A DNA stretch of 36,850 nucleotides from JBEIDK01 sp040383485 (GCA_040383485.1 JBEIDK010000022.1:1-36850); one strand, 5' to 3'. Counted from the first letter of the stretch, positions 1 through 8,257 are shown. Translations and numbers: made by a program. The notes: generated by a model not told the origin, from the letters alone.

Positions 1-576
1 AAGGATTAATGAATCTTGAAAGGTTTTAATGACCATAGTAAATAAATCCTTATATATCACTTGATGAGCAGTAGAAACGGATTCCATTGGAATTTCATTG
101 GCATTTAATACTGAAACCGATTCGCCATCTGTTGTTTGGTATTCCCAATATGTTTGAGTTGGTAATGTCCAATTATGGTACTTCCACCAAAAATCTTGCA
201 TATGAACAACAATAAATACTAAGATTATTGTACCTAAAATTCCCATATTTCGGCTACTCCAAATGCTATTTGCCTTTGGGTTATTATAACCATAATCAAT
301 TGGTCGTGCTTTTTTGTTGATTCTAGTTAATATTAAACTTACGAATACATGCAATAATATTAAGGCGTAATTTACATATGAAACAATTTTGATTAATGGA
401 TTTGTAGTCATGAACTTAGCATAGTGATTAAATGCCAAGCCTTGGTCATCCTTAAATAATTGTAAATTACCAATTAAATGTACTACTAAAAAAGTGCATA
501 GAAATAAGCCAGATAAGGCCATCAATAATTTTTTACCTATTGTGGATTTAAAAAGTGATAATGATTTATTATTCAT
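1..576 (-). CDS. sdhC: Succinate dehydrogenase/fumarate reductase cytochrome b subunit (b558 family), 3' end outside window
   Basis: Membrane anchor of complex II; it should carry haem and pass electrons from succinate oxidation to menaquinone in the inner membrane. The frame is open from ATG at 576 to the window edge, giving 192 residues without a stop. It begins MNNKSLSLFKSTIGKK, followed by a hydrophobic helix with His33 (VVHLIGNLQ), a second helix with His76 (LLHVFV) and a third with His125 (FIVVHMQDFWWKYH). These spaced helix histidines are typical of the b558-type SdhC used by Bacteroidota, where sdhA and sdhB normally follow; they would lie outside this window. A well-formed promoter lies 47 bases upstream. 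Family assignment is by recognition of the motif pattern, not by search. Confidence 0.9.
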   Translation of the reverse strand, partial: MNNKSLSLFKSTIGKKLLMALSGLFLCTFLVVHLIGNLQLFKDDQGLAFNHYAKFMTTNPLIKIVSYVNYALILLHVFVSLILTRINKKARPIDYGYNNPKANSIWSSRNMGILGTIILVFIVVHMQDFWWKYHNWTLPTQTYWEYQTTDGESVSVLNANEIPMESVSTAHQVIYKDLFTMVIKTFQDSLIL

Positions 577-622
577 AATAATATATTGGGTTGATCCTTT
601 TAATAGTGAATTAAAATTTGAG

Positions 623-652
623 CAAAAGTAAAATGTTTTTCTAGTTTACAAA
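623..652 (-). promoter_or_regulatory. Bacteroidota-type promoter of sdhC
   Basis: Read on the minus strand, TTTG (649-652) is followed after 18 bases by TACTTTTG (623-630), which fits the TTTG/TAnnTTTG consensus of the primary sigma factor in this phylum exactly. Transcription would start near 616, leaving a leader of about 40 bases before the sdhC ATG at 576. Confidence 0.65.
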
Positions 653-763
653 CTTAATTTAATTGACATAACAGTGTTCATTTATTTTTGATTTTATTAT
701 TAATACTAATTAAATGCAAAAACTATTTTGTTGACATAAACACGAAATTTATTTCTTTGTTCC

Positions 764-1972
764 ATGTATAAAACAAATCGACAACTTTTTTTTGAAAATC
801 TTGCACAAACTAGTCACTTTCCTCTTGCCATTGAAATAGAAAGAGCTTCAGGAATTTATATGTTCGGGCCTGACAACAAAAGGTATATCGACTTTATTTC
901 TGGAATAGGAGTAAGTAATGTTGGTCATTGTCATCCTAAGGTTGTAAATGCCATAAAAATTCAGGCAGAGAAGTATATGCATTTAATGGTTTATGGAGAG
1001 TTTGTGCAGGGCCCACAAGTAAGACTTTCGGCATGGCTAGCTGAACATTTACCTGAAAACTTATCAAATGTATTTTTGACAAATAGTGGCTCAGAGGCCA
1101 TAGAAGGGGCAATGAAGTTGGCAAAACGATTTACTGGAAGGTCAAAAATTGTATCTTTCAAAAATGCTTATCACGGCAGTACTCAAGGGTCGTTAAGTAT
1201 TATTGGTAATGAAAATTTCAAACAAAATTTCAGACCTTTATTACCTGGTTGTGAGCAGATAGTTTTTAATAACCTCGAACACATAAAATTGATTGATAGT
1301 TCTGTAGCAGCTGTATTTGTAGAAACAATTCAAGGTGAAGCGGGGTACATAGAACCGAATCATGAATATATAATTGCATTAAGAAAAAGATGCACTGAAG
1401 TTGGAGCCTTGTTAGTTTGTGACGAAATACAATGTGGAGCTGGAAGAACAGGAAAACTGTGGGCTTTTGAATATTATAACATTGTTCCAGATATTTTATG
1501 TTTGGCTAAGGGAATAGGAGGAGGGATGCCCATTGGCGCATTTATTTCATCTAAAACAATAATGGATTCTTTTGCAAATAATCCTATACTGGGCAACCTT
1601 ACAACTTTTGGCGGACATCCAATTTCTTGTGCTGCGTCCTTGGCTTGCTTAAAGGTGATTGAAGAAGAAAAACTATTGGATTCCGTATCATTAAAAGGAG
1701 ATTTAATAAGAAAATTACTAGTTCATAAATTAATAAAAGGTATTAGAGGCAAAGGATTAATGTTAGCAGTTGAATTCGAAAACTTTGAAATTAATAAAGC
1801 AATAATTGATAGGTGTATTGATAATGGAGTAGTTACCGATTGGTTTTTATTTTGCGACAATGCAATGCGGATTGCTCCGCCACTAACAATTACTTTTGAA
1901 GAGATAGAAGAAGCCTGTTTAATTATTTTAAAGAGTATTAATGAAATACTAAACATTGATATAACCAGTTGA
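764..1972 (+). CDS. Class III PLP-dependent aminotransferase (acetylornithine/ornithine aminotransferase-like)
   Basis: Fold-type I PLP aminotransferase of 402 residues, the normal length for the family. PLP-phosphate contacts SGSEA at 108-112, YHG at 136-138, the cofactor-binding DE pair at 220-221 (CDEIQCGAGRTG) and the Schiff-base lysine Lys249 (LAKGIGGGMPIG) are all present, as is TFGGHP at 281-286. Related Bacteroidota proteins are usually called aspartate aminotransferase family protein; the amino donor cannot be fixed from sequence. It stands alone, divergent from sdhC and convergent with the downstream amylase. The ATG at 764 is supported by the family-typical N-terminus (NRQLFFENLAQTS). 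No arginine or proline pathway gene is adjacent, so argD or rocD is not assigned. Confidence 0.88.
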   Translation: MYKTNRQLFFENLAQTSHFPLAIEIERASGIYMFGPDNKRYIDFISGIGVSNVGHCHPKVVNAIKIQAEKYMHLMVYGEFVQGPQVRLSAWLAEHLPENLSNVFLTNSGSEAIEGAMKLAKRFTGRSKIVSFKNAYHGSTQGSLSIIGNENFKQNFRPLLPGCEQIVFNNLEHIKLIDSSVAAVFVETIQGEAGYIEPNHEYIIALRKRCTEVGALLVCDEIQCGAGRTGKLWAFEYYNIVPDILCLAKGIGGGMPIGAFISSKTIMDSFANNPILGNLTTFGGHPISCAASLACLKVIEEEKLLDSVSLKGDLIRKLLVHKLIKGIRGKGLMLAVEFENFEINKAIIDRCIDNGVVTDWFLFCDNAMRIAPPLTITFEEIEEACLIILKSINEILNIDITS

Positions 1973-2026
1973 ACTAATAATAACAACATAATTAAGCTTA
2001 AAATTAACTCTTAATTGTTGTAAATT

Positions 2027-4369
2027 TTATTTCACTGTTAATATTTCAAAGCTATTTGGCGGTAACATAATGTTAATCCTGACACCTTGCCTAGTTATTT
2101 CATTTCCAAAATTAGATTGTAATTCAGTACCTGAATATTCTTGAGGCAATATTACCTCAATAAGTTTCGGTTTATTATTCTTATTAAATAAAGTTATTGC
2201 AACGTCTTTAAAATAGGTACGAGCAATAGCCATCTCTTTATCTGTTGTTAACAAAAAGTTGGTCTCACCATAATTCATTGCAAGTGATTTTCTGCGTATA
2301 GCAGCAATTTTTTGTGTGGTTTCTAAGGTGTTTTTTTCATTTATTGATAATCCATCAAACTGCATAAATCTTCTATTATCTGGGTCACCTGCCCCAGGCA
2401 TTCCATACTCGTCAGCATAATAAATAATAGGTATGCCAGGTATTGTCATATTAAATGCTTGAAGTTGCAATAATCTTTTATATCCAATAGGGTTTTCAAC
2501 TTTAATATTTTTTGTCCAAGCAGTTTTTCTATCATCATCAGTAAATGACATGGCGCCACTAGCATAGCTTATAAACCTTGCCAAATCATGATTACCACTA
2601 ATATTACCCATTAGATGGTGAGAGCCATAATAAAGAAATGAGTAGTTTACTGATTGAGCTAAACTTTTAAACGAAGTGGTTGAATCGGAAAAAGTATTTC
2701 TTGCATCAAAATAGGTATTAAAATCAAATTGAGCATCTTGTTCTCCATTGTTTACATAACTACCAATTAACTCGCGAGTGCCAAATGTTTCGCCAATTTG
2801 ATAAAGCTTTTTACCTGTAGGTATTTCTATATTTTGTTTTAGTTTTCTTGTTAATTCACGCCAGAATACTTCACTCACATGTTTGGTTGCATCATGCCTA
2901 AAACCATCTAAATCATATGTCTTAATCCACCAAACTGCACTATCAGTTATAGCATTAATTACTTGTGGCTTGGTATAATCCAGGTCAGGTAAAAAAGTAT
3001 CAAACCAAGTGGTTAATCTGTGTTCATCCCAAATTCTAATGTTCTTTTTGCCATCAGGTAAATCAATTGGGGTTGTCCAATCTTTGTGGTTTTTATAAAT
3101 TGGATGTTCTTCATGAATATGATTACTTACAAAGTCAATCAATACTCTCATTCCTCTCAAGTGGGCCTCTTTTACTAATTCTTTCATCTCAGCATCAGTA
3201 CCAAACCTATGGTCAATTTTTGTTGAGGAAATTGGCCAGTATCCATGATATCCGCTATATTTTCTGTGTGGTTCGGGATACTCAACATAACCTATTTCTG
3301 GATTTTGTACAATTGGAGAAACCCAAATAGTATTAATACCAAGTCTGTCAAAATATCCATCTTTTATTTTTGCAGTAATACCAGCCAAATCACCTCCTTG
3401 ATAGTTAGCTGCTTTTGCAATGTCCTTATCTTTTATTGGAGCGTCATTAGAGCTATTGCCATTATTAAATCTATCAACCAAAGCAAAGTACATTATCATA
3501 TTTTGAAAATCTGTTCTATCAATTTGTAATTGAACTTTGCCCGAAGCTATAGGTATTAAAAGGTCATTTGCCATTGCCAATCTATTCCAAGCATATACCC
3601 TAATAGTAGATTTCTTTTGCTTTGATGCAGCTTCTGGGATATTGATGGTAATAATTTTTCCTTTACGTTTAACTAGGTTTGTATCAAGTATTGTGTTTTC
3701 CCACAAAACTATACAGCTATCAATTTTTTGCTTGTCAACAACTACCGTAATTTTTGTACCATCAGTACTTGTAGGAGTAATATGCGGAAAAAATTGAGCG
3801 GGCTTTCCAATTTTCATCAATGAATTATAACCTCCTGATCCATTTGGAACGCTATCTTTATTGGTTCTGTCCAATGTCCATTTTCCGTCAATAACAAGCT
3901 GATAGGCATAGCTACCTGGGTTTAATTGTAAAACGCTAATCCACCTACCTTTATTAAATTTAAATTCGTTTTTAATAGGGTTCCATCCATTAAAATCACC
4001 AGCCATTTTTACTGATTTAAATTTTTGGGCAGTATCAGTTATTTGTACAACTTTATTTTCTTTTTTAGATTTTAAAAGTAGGCAAGAATAATGTTGGCCT
4101 TTTATCCAAATCTTAAGTTCAGATATCTCTGGAAGTTTATTCGAAACACTAAACAAATTTAAAGTTTTCTTATCTTTTGAAAGATTACATCTTAATGTTG
4201 AAGCGGCCTGAACAGAATCAATTGTATTAACATCCATCACTAAATCTTGAAGATTAATTGTTGTATTACCCATTTCGAGTTGAATGGGCTTAATTAAACC
4301 ATAAGGCTGTGAGTATGAATTGTTTTTTAAAGCAATTGCTATAACAATGAAAATTATTCTTTTGAGCAT
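2027..4369 (-). CDS. Secreted GH13 alpha-amylase family glycosidase (cyclomaltodextrinase/neopullulanase-like)
   Basis: Predicted alpha-glucan hydrolase of 780 residues. An N-terminal hydrophobic segment ending near SYSQ (residue 21) looks like a Sec signal without a lipobox, so periplasmic or exported. Residues about 105-190 resemble an early-set glycan-binding domain (MAGDFNGWNP at 122-131), followed by a second beta domain to about 275. The catalytic barrel carries GH13 region I DFVSNH (412-417), region II GFRHDATKH (489-497, nucleophile Asp493), acid/base Glu527 in IGETFG, and region IV NHD (593-595, transition-state Asp595). A short beta domain closes the protein. It is a single gene with a candidate promoter just upstream. 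Exact substrate (starch, pullulan or cyclodextrin) is not determined; no SusCD-like partners are adjacent. Confidence 0.9.
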   Translation of the reverse strand: MLKRIIFIVIAIALKNNSYSQPYGLIKPIQLEMGNTTINLQDLVMDVNTIDSVQAASTLRCNLSKDKKTLNLFSVSNKLPEISELKIWIKGQHYSCLLLKSKKENKVVQITDTAQKFKSVKMAGDFNGWNPIKNEFKFNKGRWISVLQLNPGSYAYQLVIDGKWTLDRTNKDSVPNGSGGYNSLMKIGKPAQFFPHITPTSTDGTKITVVVDKQKIDSCIVLWENTILDTNLVKRKGKIITINIPEAASKQKKSTIRVYAWNRLAMANDLLIPIASGKVQLQIDRTDFQNMIMYFALVDRFNNGNSSNDAPIKDKDIAKAANYQGGDLAGITAKIKDGYFDRLGINTIWVSPIVQNPEIGYVEYPEPHRKYSGYHGYWPISSTKIDHRFGTDAEMKELVKEAHLRGMRVLIDFVSNHIHEEHPIYKNHKDWTTPIDLPDGKKNIRIWDEHRLTTWFDTFLPDLDYTKPQVINAITDSAVWWIKTYDLDGFRHDATKHVSEVFWRELTRKLKQNIEIPTGKKLYQIGETFGTRELIGSYVNNGEQDAQFDFNTYFDARNTFSDSTTSFKSLAQSVNYSFLYYGSHHLMGNISGNHDLARFISYASGAMSFTDDDRKTAWTKNIKVENPIGYKRLLQLQAFNMTIPGIPIIYYADEYGMPGAGDPDNRRFMQFDGLSINEKNTLETTQKIAAIRRKSLAMNYGETNFLLTTDKEMAIARTYFKDVAITLFNKNNKPKLIEVILPQEYSGTELQSNFGNEITRQGVRINIMLPPNSFEILTVK

Positions 4370-4392
4370 AAACTATTTTAAAAAGATCATTG

Positions 4393-4400
4393 CAAACCTA
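4393..4400 (-). promoter_or_regulatory. Candidate -7 promoter element for the GH13 gene
   Basis: On the minus strand TAGGTTTG matches the TAnnTTTG consensus and would place the transcript start about 17 bases before the ATG at 4369. No clear TTTG -33 element was seen, so this is weaker than the sdhC promoter. Confidence 0.35.
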
Positions 4401-4474
4401 CTATTTTTTGTAAATAGTTAAAATGCATTTTGAATCATATTTTTTTAAATTATTTAGATGTGATTATGAATTAA

Positions 4475-4995
4475 TTGAATTATAGAGTGCTATACACAAG
4501 TTCTAAAAAACTATTTGGAATAAAAATAGAAATGTCTATTTCTGTTAATAAAACCTTCTTGCTTTGGAATAAATTTATGTCCTTGAAAAAACTAATAAAT
4601 TACGATATTATCAGCGATTTAATTTCCTTGCAAGTTTATGATAAGGACTATTTTAAACCTTTTGACCCTAATAAAGAATTTATTAAGTACGCACCAAAAG
4701 AAGTTCACAATTTCAGCAATTTGCCAAATGATTTTCTGTGCTTTGAATTAGAAGTAGGTTATATGTAGTTTTTGAACACAAAGGAAACAATAATGGGCAT
4801 GAAACATTCAATTATATTTTTAATATTTGTTTACCCAACTCTGCTTATGAGTTAGATAATATAATACATTTCGAGGTTCTCAGTGAAAAATGTGATATGG
4901 AAAGTGGTAACTCGGAAGAGGAAATTTGGATACCTGTTAAACCGAAATTACGCATTAGAAAGTCTATTACAACGCAAAACACCTTCATAATATGA
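4475..4995 (+). pseudogene. GyrI-like (AraC-type small-molecule-binding) domain protein, frameshifted
   Basis: Two adjoining frames together make one GyrI-like domain. The first (TTG start at 4475, stop 4766-4768) encodes KKLFGIKIEMSISVNKTFLLW through FELEVGYM. The second continues from about 4765 with VVFEHKGNNNGHETFNYIF, then PNSAYELDNIIHFEVLSEK and EEEIWIPVKPK, ending at TGA 4993-4995. The joined product of about 172 residues has the expected family order and near-usual length. Removing two bases from the TATAT at 4760-4764 restores GYVVFEHKG. GyrI-like domains bind small hydrophobic ligands in multidrug-sensing regulators or as stand-alone proteins. A real decayed gene or a sequencing error are both possible. 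Its promoter was not identified. Confidence 0.75.
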
Positions 4996-5106
4996 AGTAA
5001 ACAACTTTTTCTCATGCATCTTTATTCAATATGATTTATTCGTAAAAGTTCATATTTTATTGAGCTTTGTCGTTTCACCACTAACCTCTAACATGTAATC
5101 TGATTT

Positions 5107-5138
5107 AAACCAAAGAATTAAACCAAAGAATTAAACCA
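5107..5138. repeat. Short tandem repeat, 13-bp unit, about 2.5 copies
   Basis: The unit AAACCAAAGAATT occurs at 5107-5119 and 5120-5132 and restarts as AAACCA at 5133-5138. It lies between the GyrI-like pseudogene and the rpsA promoter. No function is evident. The rest of 4996-5171 holds nothing else I recognise. Confidence 0.7.
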
Positions 5139-5171
5139 TAGATTTATAAAGGATTTTTATTGAAATAATTA

Positions 5172-5202
5172 TTTGTATTTCAAACAATTAATTTTACTTT
5201 CG
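5172..5202 (+). promoter_or_regulatory. Promoter of rpsA
   Basis: TTTG at 5172-5175 is followed after 19 bases by TACTTTCG at 5195-5202, one mismatch from TAnnTTTG. The expected transcript start, about 6-8 bases after the -7 box, falls at the first base of the hairpin leader at 5208, so promoter and leader agree in register. Confidence 0.5.
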
Positions 5203-5207
5203 CGCTC

Positions 5208-5269
5208 CCAAATTATACAGCAATTTGGTAATTATTTATAAACTTCTGTGTTATGCTGTATATAACACA
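5208..5269 (+). ncRNA. Structured rpsA leader: two hairpins with complementary 7-nt loops (kissing loops or alternative helix)
   Basis: Hairpin 1 (5208-5228) has a perfect 7-bp stem, CCAAATT with AATTTGG, and loop ATACAGC at 5215-5221. Hairpin 2 (5247-5269) has a perfect 8-bp stem, TGTGTTAT with ATAACACA, and loop GCTGTAT at 5255-5261. The two loops are exact reverse complements. They could form a loop-loop (kissing) complex, or the regions 5214-5222 and 5254-5262 could pair as a 9-bp helix that excludes both hairpins. The element starts where the rpsA transcript should start and ends 20 bases before the ATG at 5290. Autoregulation of S1 through its own leader is known in E. coli with a different structure; a regulatory role here is inference. 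Confidence 0.6.
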
Positions 5270-5289
5270 TACAAAAAATAAATGAACAA

Positions 5290-7076
5290 ATGTTAGATGT
5301 TCAAACATTAGAAAATTTCGACTGGAACTCAGTTGGAAAAAAAGCCACTCTTATTCAAAAGAAGAAAGAGAGCAATTAGAAAATCTTTACAGCACATCAT
5401 TAAAATCTATCGCAGAACACGAAGTACTGGATGGAATTATCGTAGGTATTACTGCAAAGGATGCCGTTGTAAATATTGGTTACAAGTCAGATGGTGCTGT
5501 TGCGTTATCAGAATTGCGCTACAACCCAGAAATTAAAATAGGTGATACTATTGAAGTGTATGTAGAAAATCAAGAAGACAAATCAGGTCAATTGATTTTG
5601 AGCCACAAAAAAGCACGTGCACTGCGCAGTTGGGACCGTGTTAATGAAGCTCTTGAATCTCAAGAAATTATTAAAGGTTTTGTAAAATGTCGTACAAAAG
5701 GAGGTTTAATTGCTGATGTATTTGGAATAGAAGCTTTCTTACCAGGTTCTCAAATTGACGTTAAGCCAATACGTGATTACGATGTTTACGTTGGTAAAAT
5801 CATGGAATTTAAAGTTGTGAAAATCAACAAAGAATTCAAAAATGTTGTTGTATCGCACAAGGCACTTATTGAGGCTGAGTTAGAGCAACAAAAAGTAGAC
5901 ATTATGAGCAAACTTGAAAAAGGGCAGATCCTTGAAGGTGTTGTTAAGAATGTTACTTCATACGGTGTGTTCATGGATTTAGGTGGTGTTGATGGATTAA
6001 TACACATTACTGACTTAAGTTGGGGACGTATCAATCATCCAGAAGAAATTGTACAATTAGATTCTAAAATCAATGTTGTAATCTTGGATTTTGATGACAA
6101 TAAAAAACGTATTGCTTTAGGTTTAAAACAATTAACTCCTCATCCTTGGGATTCATTAGATGCTACTTTAGCTGTTGGTGACAAGGTAAAAGGTAAGGTA
6201 GTTGTTTTAGCTGACTATGGAGCATTTATAGAAATTACTCCGGGTGTTGAAGGTTTATGTCACGTAAGTGAAATGAGCTGGAGTCAACATTTACGTTCTG
6301 CTCAAGATTTCTTGAAAGTAGGACAAGAAGTAGAAGCAGTTATCTTGACTCTTGACCGTGAAGAGCGTAAAATGAGTTTAGGTATCAAACAATTATCAAC
6401 TGACCCTTGGAATGAAGTAATTACTAAATACCCTGTAGGTTCGCAACACACTGCTAAAGTACGTAACTTCTCTAACTTCGGTATATTCGTAGAATTAGAA
6501 GAAGGTGTTGACGGATTGATTCACATCTCAGACTTGAGCTGGAGTAAGAAAATTAAGCACCCATCAGAATTCTGTAAAATTGGTGATAGCATTGAAGTAA
6601 AAGTTTTAGAAGTTGATGGAGAAAGTCGTAAATTAAGTTTAGGTCACAAACAATTGGAAGAAAATCCATGGGATGTTTTCGAAACCGTATTTACAATTGA
6701 TTCAGTGCATTCTGGTACGATTATGAACATCAACGATAAAGGCGCAACTATAGCTATGCCTTATGGTTTAGAAGCATTTGCTCCAATTCGTCATTTAGTA
6801 AAAGATGATAAGACTACTGCACGTGTTGATGAGAATTTGGAATTTAAAATATTAGAATTTAACAAAGATTCTAAAAAGATTTTAGTTTCACATACACGCA
6901 TACATGATGATGCAGTAATGGCTGAAAAAGAAGGTGCAGAAAATGCAAAAAAAGCAGATGATGCAAATGCTAAGAAAGCTGTGAAGAAAATTAAAGATTC
7001 AATGGAGAAAACCACTCTTGGCGACATTAGTGCACTTTCTGACTTGAAAGATGCAATGGATAGAAAAAATAAATAA
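5290..7076 (+). CDS. rpsA: 30S ribosomal protein S1, with an apparent -1 frameshift near the start
   Basis: S1 binds mRNA on the 30S subunit and aids initiation. Residues 1-18 (MLDVQTLENFDWNSVGKK from ATG 5290) match the Bacteroidota S1 N-terminus, but that frame stops at TAG 5377-5379. The rest of S1 is in the -1 frame, from SHSYSKEEREQLENLYS (about 5343) to TAA 7074-7076. The change falls in a seven-A run at 5337-5343, read GGA AAA AAA G. Adding one A, or slipping back one base, gives a protein of about 595 residues. Six S1 repeats begin near residues 37, 125, 212, 297, 384 and 471; repeats 3-5 show GVDGLIHITDLSW-type cores, and a Lys/Ala-rich tail follows. No in-frame ATG exists for the long frame alone. 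S1 is normally essential, so sequence error, slippage or recoding is likelier than loss. Confidence 0.9.
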
Positions 7077-7100
7077 TTTTTATTCGTAGCAAAAAAAAAG

Positions 7101-7138
7101 AATCGGCTGTTTCAGAAATGAAGCAGCCGATTTTTTTT
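7101..7138 (+). terminator. Rho-independent terminator of rpsA
   Basis: AATCGGCTGTTTCA pairs with TGAAGCAGCCGATT across a GAAA loop (7115-7118), one G-T wobble, followed by eight T. An A-run before the stem makes it potentially bidirectional. The inner 24 bases (7105-7128) recur exactly at 7505-7528. Confidence 0.9.
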
Positions 7139-7177
7139 GTTATAATCAAAAAATTATATTTGTAAAAAAAAAATGAA

Positions 7178-7402
7178 ATGAGTGCTTTAGAGCTAAAAGT
7201 TTACAAGATTTTAAAATCTAAATTTACAGAAGAAGAAGCAACAACTGTTATTGAATACTTTGAATCAAAAGCTGAAGAAAAAATCCAACAAAAAAAAGAT
7301 GTTTTCTTAACTAAAGATGATAAAATAGATTTAATAAAATGGATGGTTGGTTTTTGGATTGCACAGATGGCAGCAATCATTGGATTATATCTAAATAAAT
7401 AA
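7178..7402 (+). CDS. Small membrane protein with coiled coil, DUF1640/CCDC90-like
   Basis: A 74-residue protein. Residues 1-45 are highly charged and helical (KSKFTEEEATTVIEYFESK, then KAEEKIQQKKD), suggesting a short coiled coil. Residues about 52-72 (IKWMVGFWIAQMAAIIGLYL) form a single membrane helix ending in NK at the C-terminus. This layout resembles small bacterial relatives of the DUF1640/CCDC90 family, whose bacterial function is not established. An out-of-frame ATG at 7173 is not usable. The gene follows the rpsA terminator closely, with no promoter that I could define. Function unknown. Confidence 0.7.
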   Translation: MSALELKVYKILKSKFTEEEATTVIEYFESKAEEKIQQKKDVFLTKDDKIDLIKWMVGFWIAQMAAIIGLYLNK

Positions 7403-7490
7403 TAAATCTGTTTCAATTAACAGTTAGCTTCAATCGCTTTAGATTTTATATTTTTATTTCCAAATTACTAGAATAAAGTTGTGTTGGAAA

Positions 7491-7542
7491 ATTTAAACAT
7501 AACAGGCTGTTTCAGAAATGAAGCAGCCTATTATGTTTAAAT
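7491..7542. repeat. Hairpin repeat, second copy of the rpsA-terminator core with different arms
   Basis: A 52-nt near-perfect palindrome. Outer arms ATTTAAACATAACA and TATTATGTTTAAAT pair with one mismatch, the inner stem GGCTGTTTCA pairs with TGAAGCAGCC (one wobble), and the loop is GAAA. The inner 24 bases (7505-7528) are identical to 7105-7128, exactly 400 bases upstream, but the outer arms differ and pair with each other. No T tract follows, so it is not a standard terminator. Confidence 0.85.
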
Positions 7543-7772
7543 CAATTTATATTAGTGGATTTGAAAAGCTGAATGTGAAATTATTGAAACTGACAATAGC
7601 TTTCGATTCATAAATGAGTTAATTATCTTTTTGTAGAAATTACCTTCATTATCTTATCCCAAAATGCGCATTTGAAATTCTTTTAAAATTTTCTACTTCG
7701 TAATTTATATAAAATGTTTAAAATAAAATTTTGCTCTAACAAGCTCATATGAAACACGATAAGAAAAATATT

Positions 7773-8003
7773 AAACACATAGTCACAAAGATTTTTGTTG
7801 TTAGTGCTTAGTGTAATAGAAAATGAAATATAGTTATGCATAGGAAATAAATTTCATGCACATAGCAGTGTAAACTCCTTAAAGAATCGAAGATTCATAC
7901 TATGTTTAGCTATAAATTTCTTAAATTGAAATGAAACATACTCAGAATAAATAGAAATTATAACAAAAATTTTCTTCTTTGAAATCTATGTGACTATGTG
8001 TTT
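7773..8003. repeat. 231-bp inverted-repeat element, MITE-like
   Basis: 22-bp terminal inverted repeats at 7773-7794 (AAACACATAGTCACAAAG then ATTT) and 7982-8003 (reverse complement AAACACATAGTCACATAG then ATTT) differ at one position. The interior is non-coding and has small internal palindromes, for example GAATCGAAGATTC near 7887. No target-site duplication could be defined. Size, termini and lack of an ORF fit a non-autonomous miniature element or a large REP-like repeat. Confidence 0.55.
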
Positions 8004-8257
8004 TAAAAAATCAAGCTAATTCGTTTTATTAACTATAAACTTTAAAATTATTATCAATTACTTACTAGCATAATTCCAATATTACCTATGAGTAATCTGG
8101 GTTTTAAATATCTTTATTTACGAATTTCAGTATTCGTTTATTGATAAATTCGAACAACAACAATTTAAGTTTATTTCCGATTGTCTTCTAAGAAATGTTG
8201 AGTATTTAGTAAAAATCTCAAAGATGTTATCTTAGTATAGATTAAATAAATGATTGC

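Larger units (their letters stand above)
7403..8257. other. Long mostly non-coding stretch
   Basis: No supportable gene lies here. It contains the hairpin repeat at 7491-7542 and the inverted-repeat element at 7773-8003, both listed separately. The remaining AT-rich sequence (7543-7772 and 8004-8257) shows nothing I can name. Confidence 0.6.

Noticed and set aside
728..759. Promoter TTG (731) and TTTCTTTG (752-759) for the aminotransferase
   Set aside because: The -7 box lacks the TA and would put the transcript start on the ATG at 764, implying a leaderless mRNA; too weak to list.
5282..5296. Five-codon upstream ORF (ATG AAC AAA TGT TAG) overlapping the rpsA start
   Set aside because: Possibly a regulatory mini-ORF, but such short frames arise easily in AT-rich DNA and nothing else supports it.
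5333..5536. 67-residue ORF starting with TTG near the rpsA start
   Set aside because: It is basic and low in complexity, lies in the third frame over the conserved S1 N-terminus, and is a shadow of rpsA.
5290..7076. rpsA as a dead pseudogene
   Set aside because: All six S1 domains are intact over about 1.7 kb and S1 is normally essential; a single-A indel or slippage is the better explanation.
7491..7542. Second hairpin as a transcription terminator for the 7178-7402 gene
   Set aside because: The stem is long and strong but no T tract follows on either strand; treated as a repeat instead.
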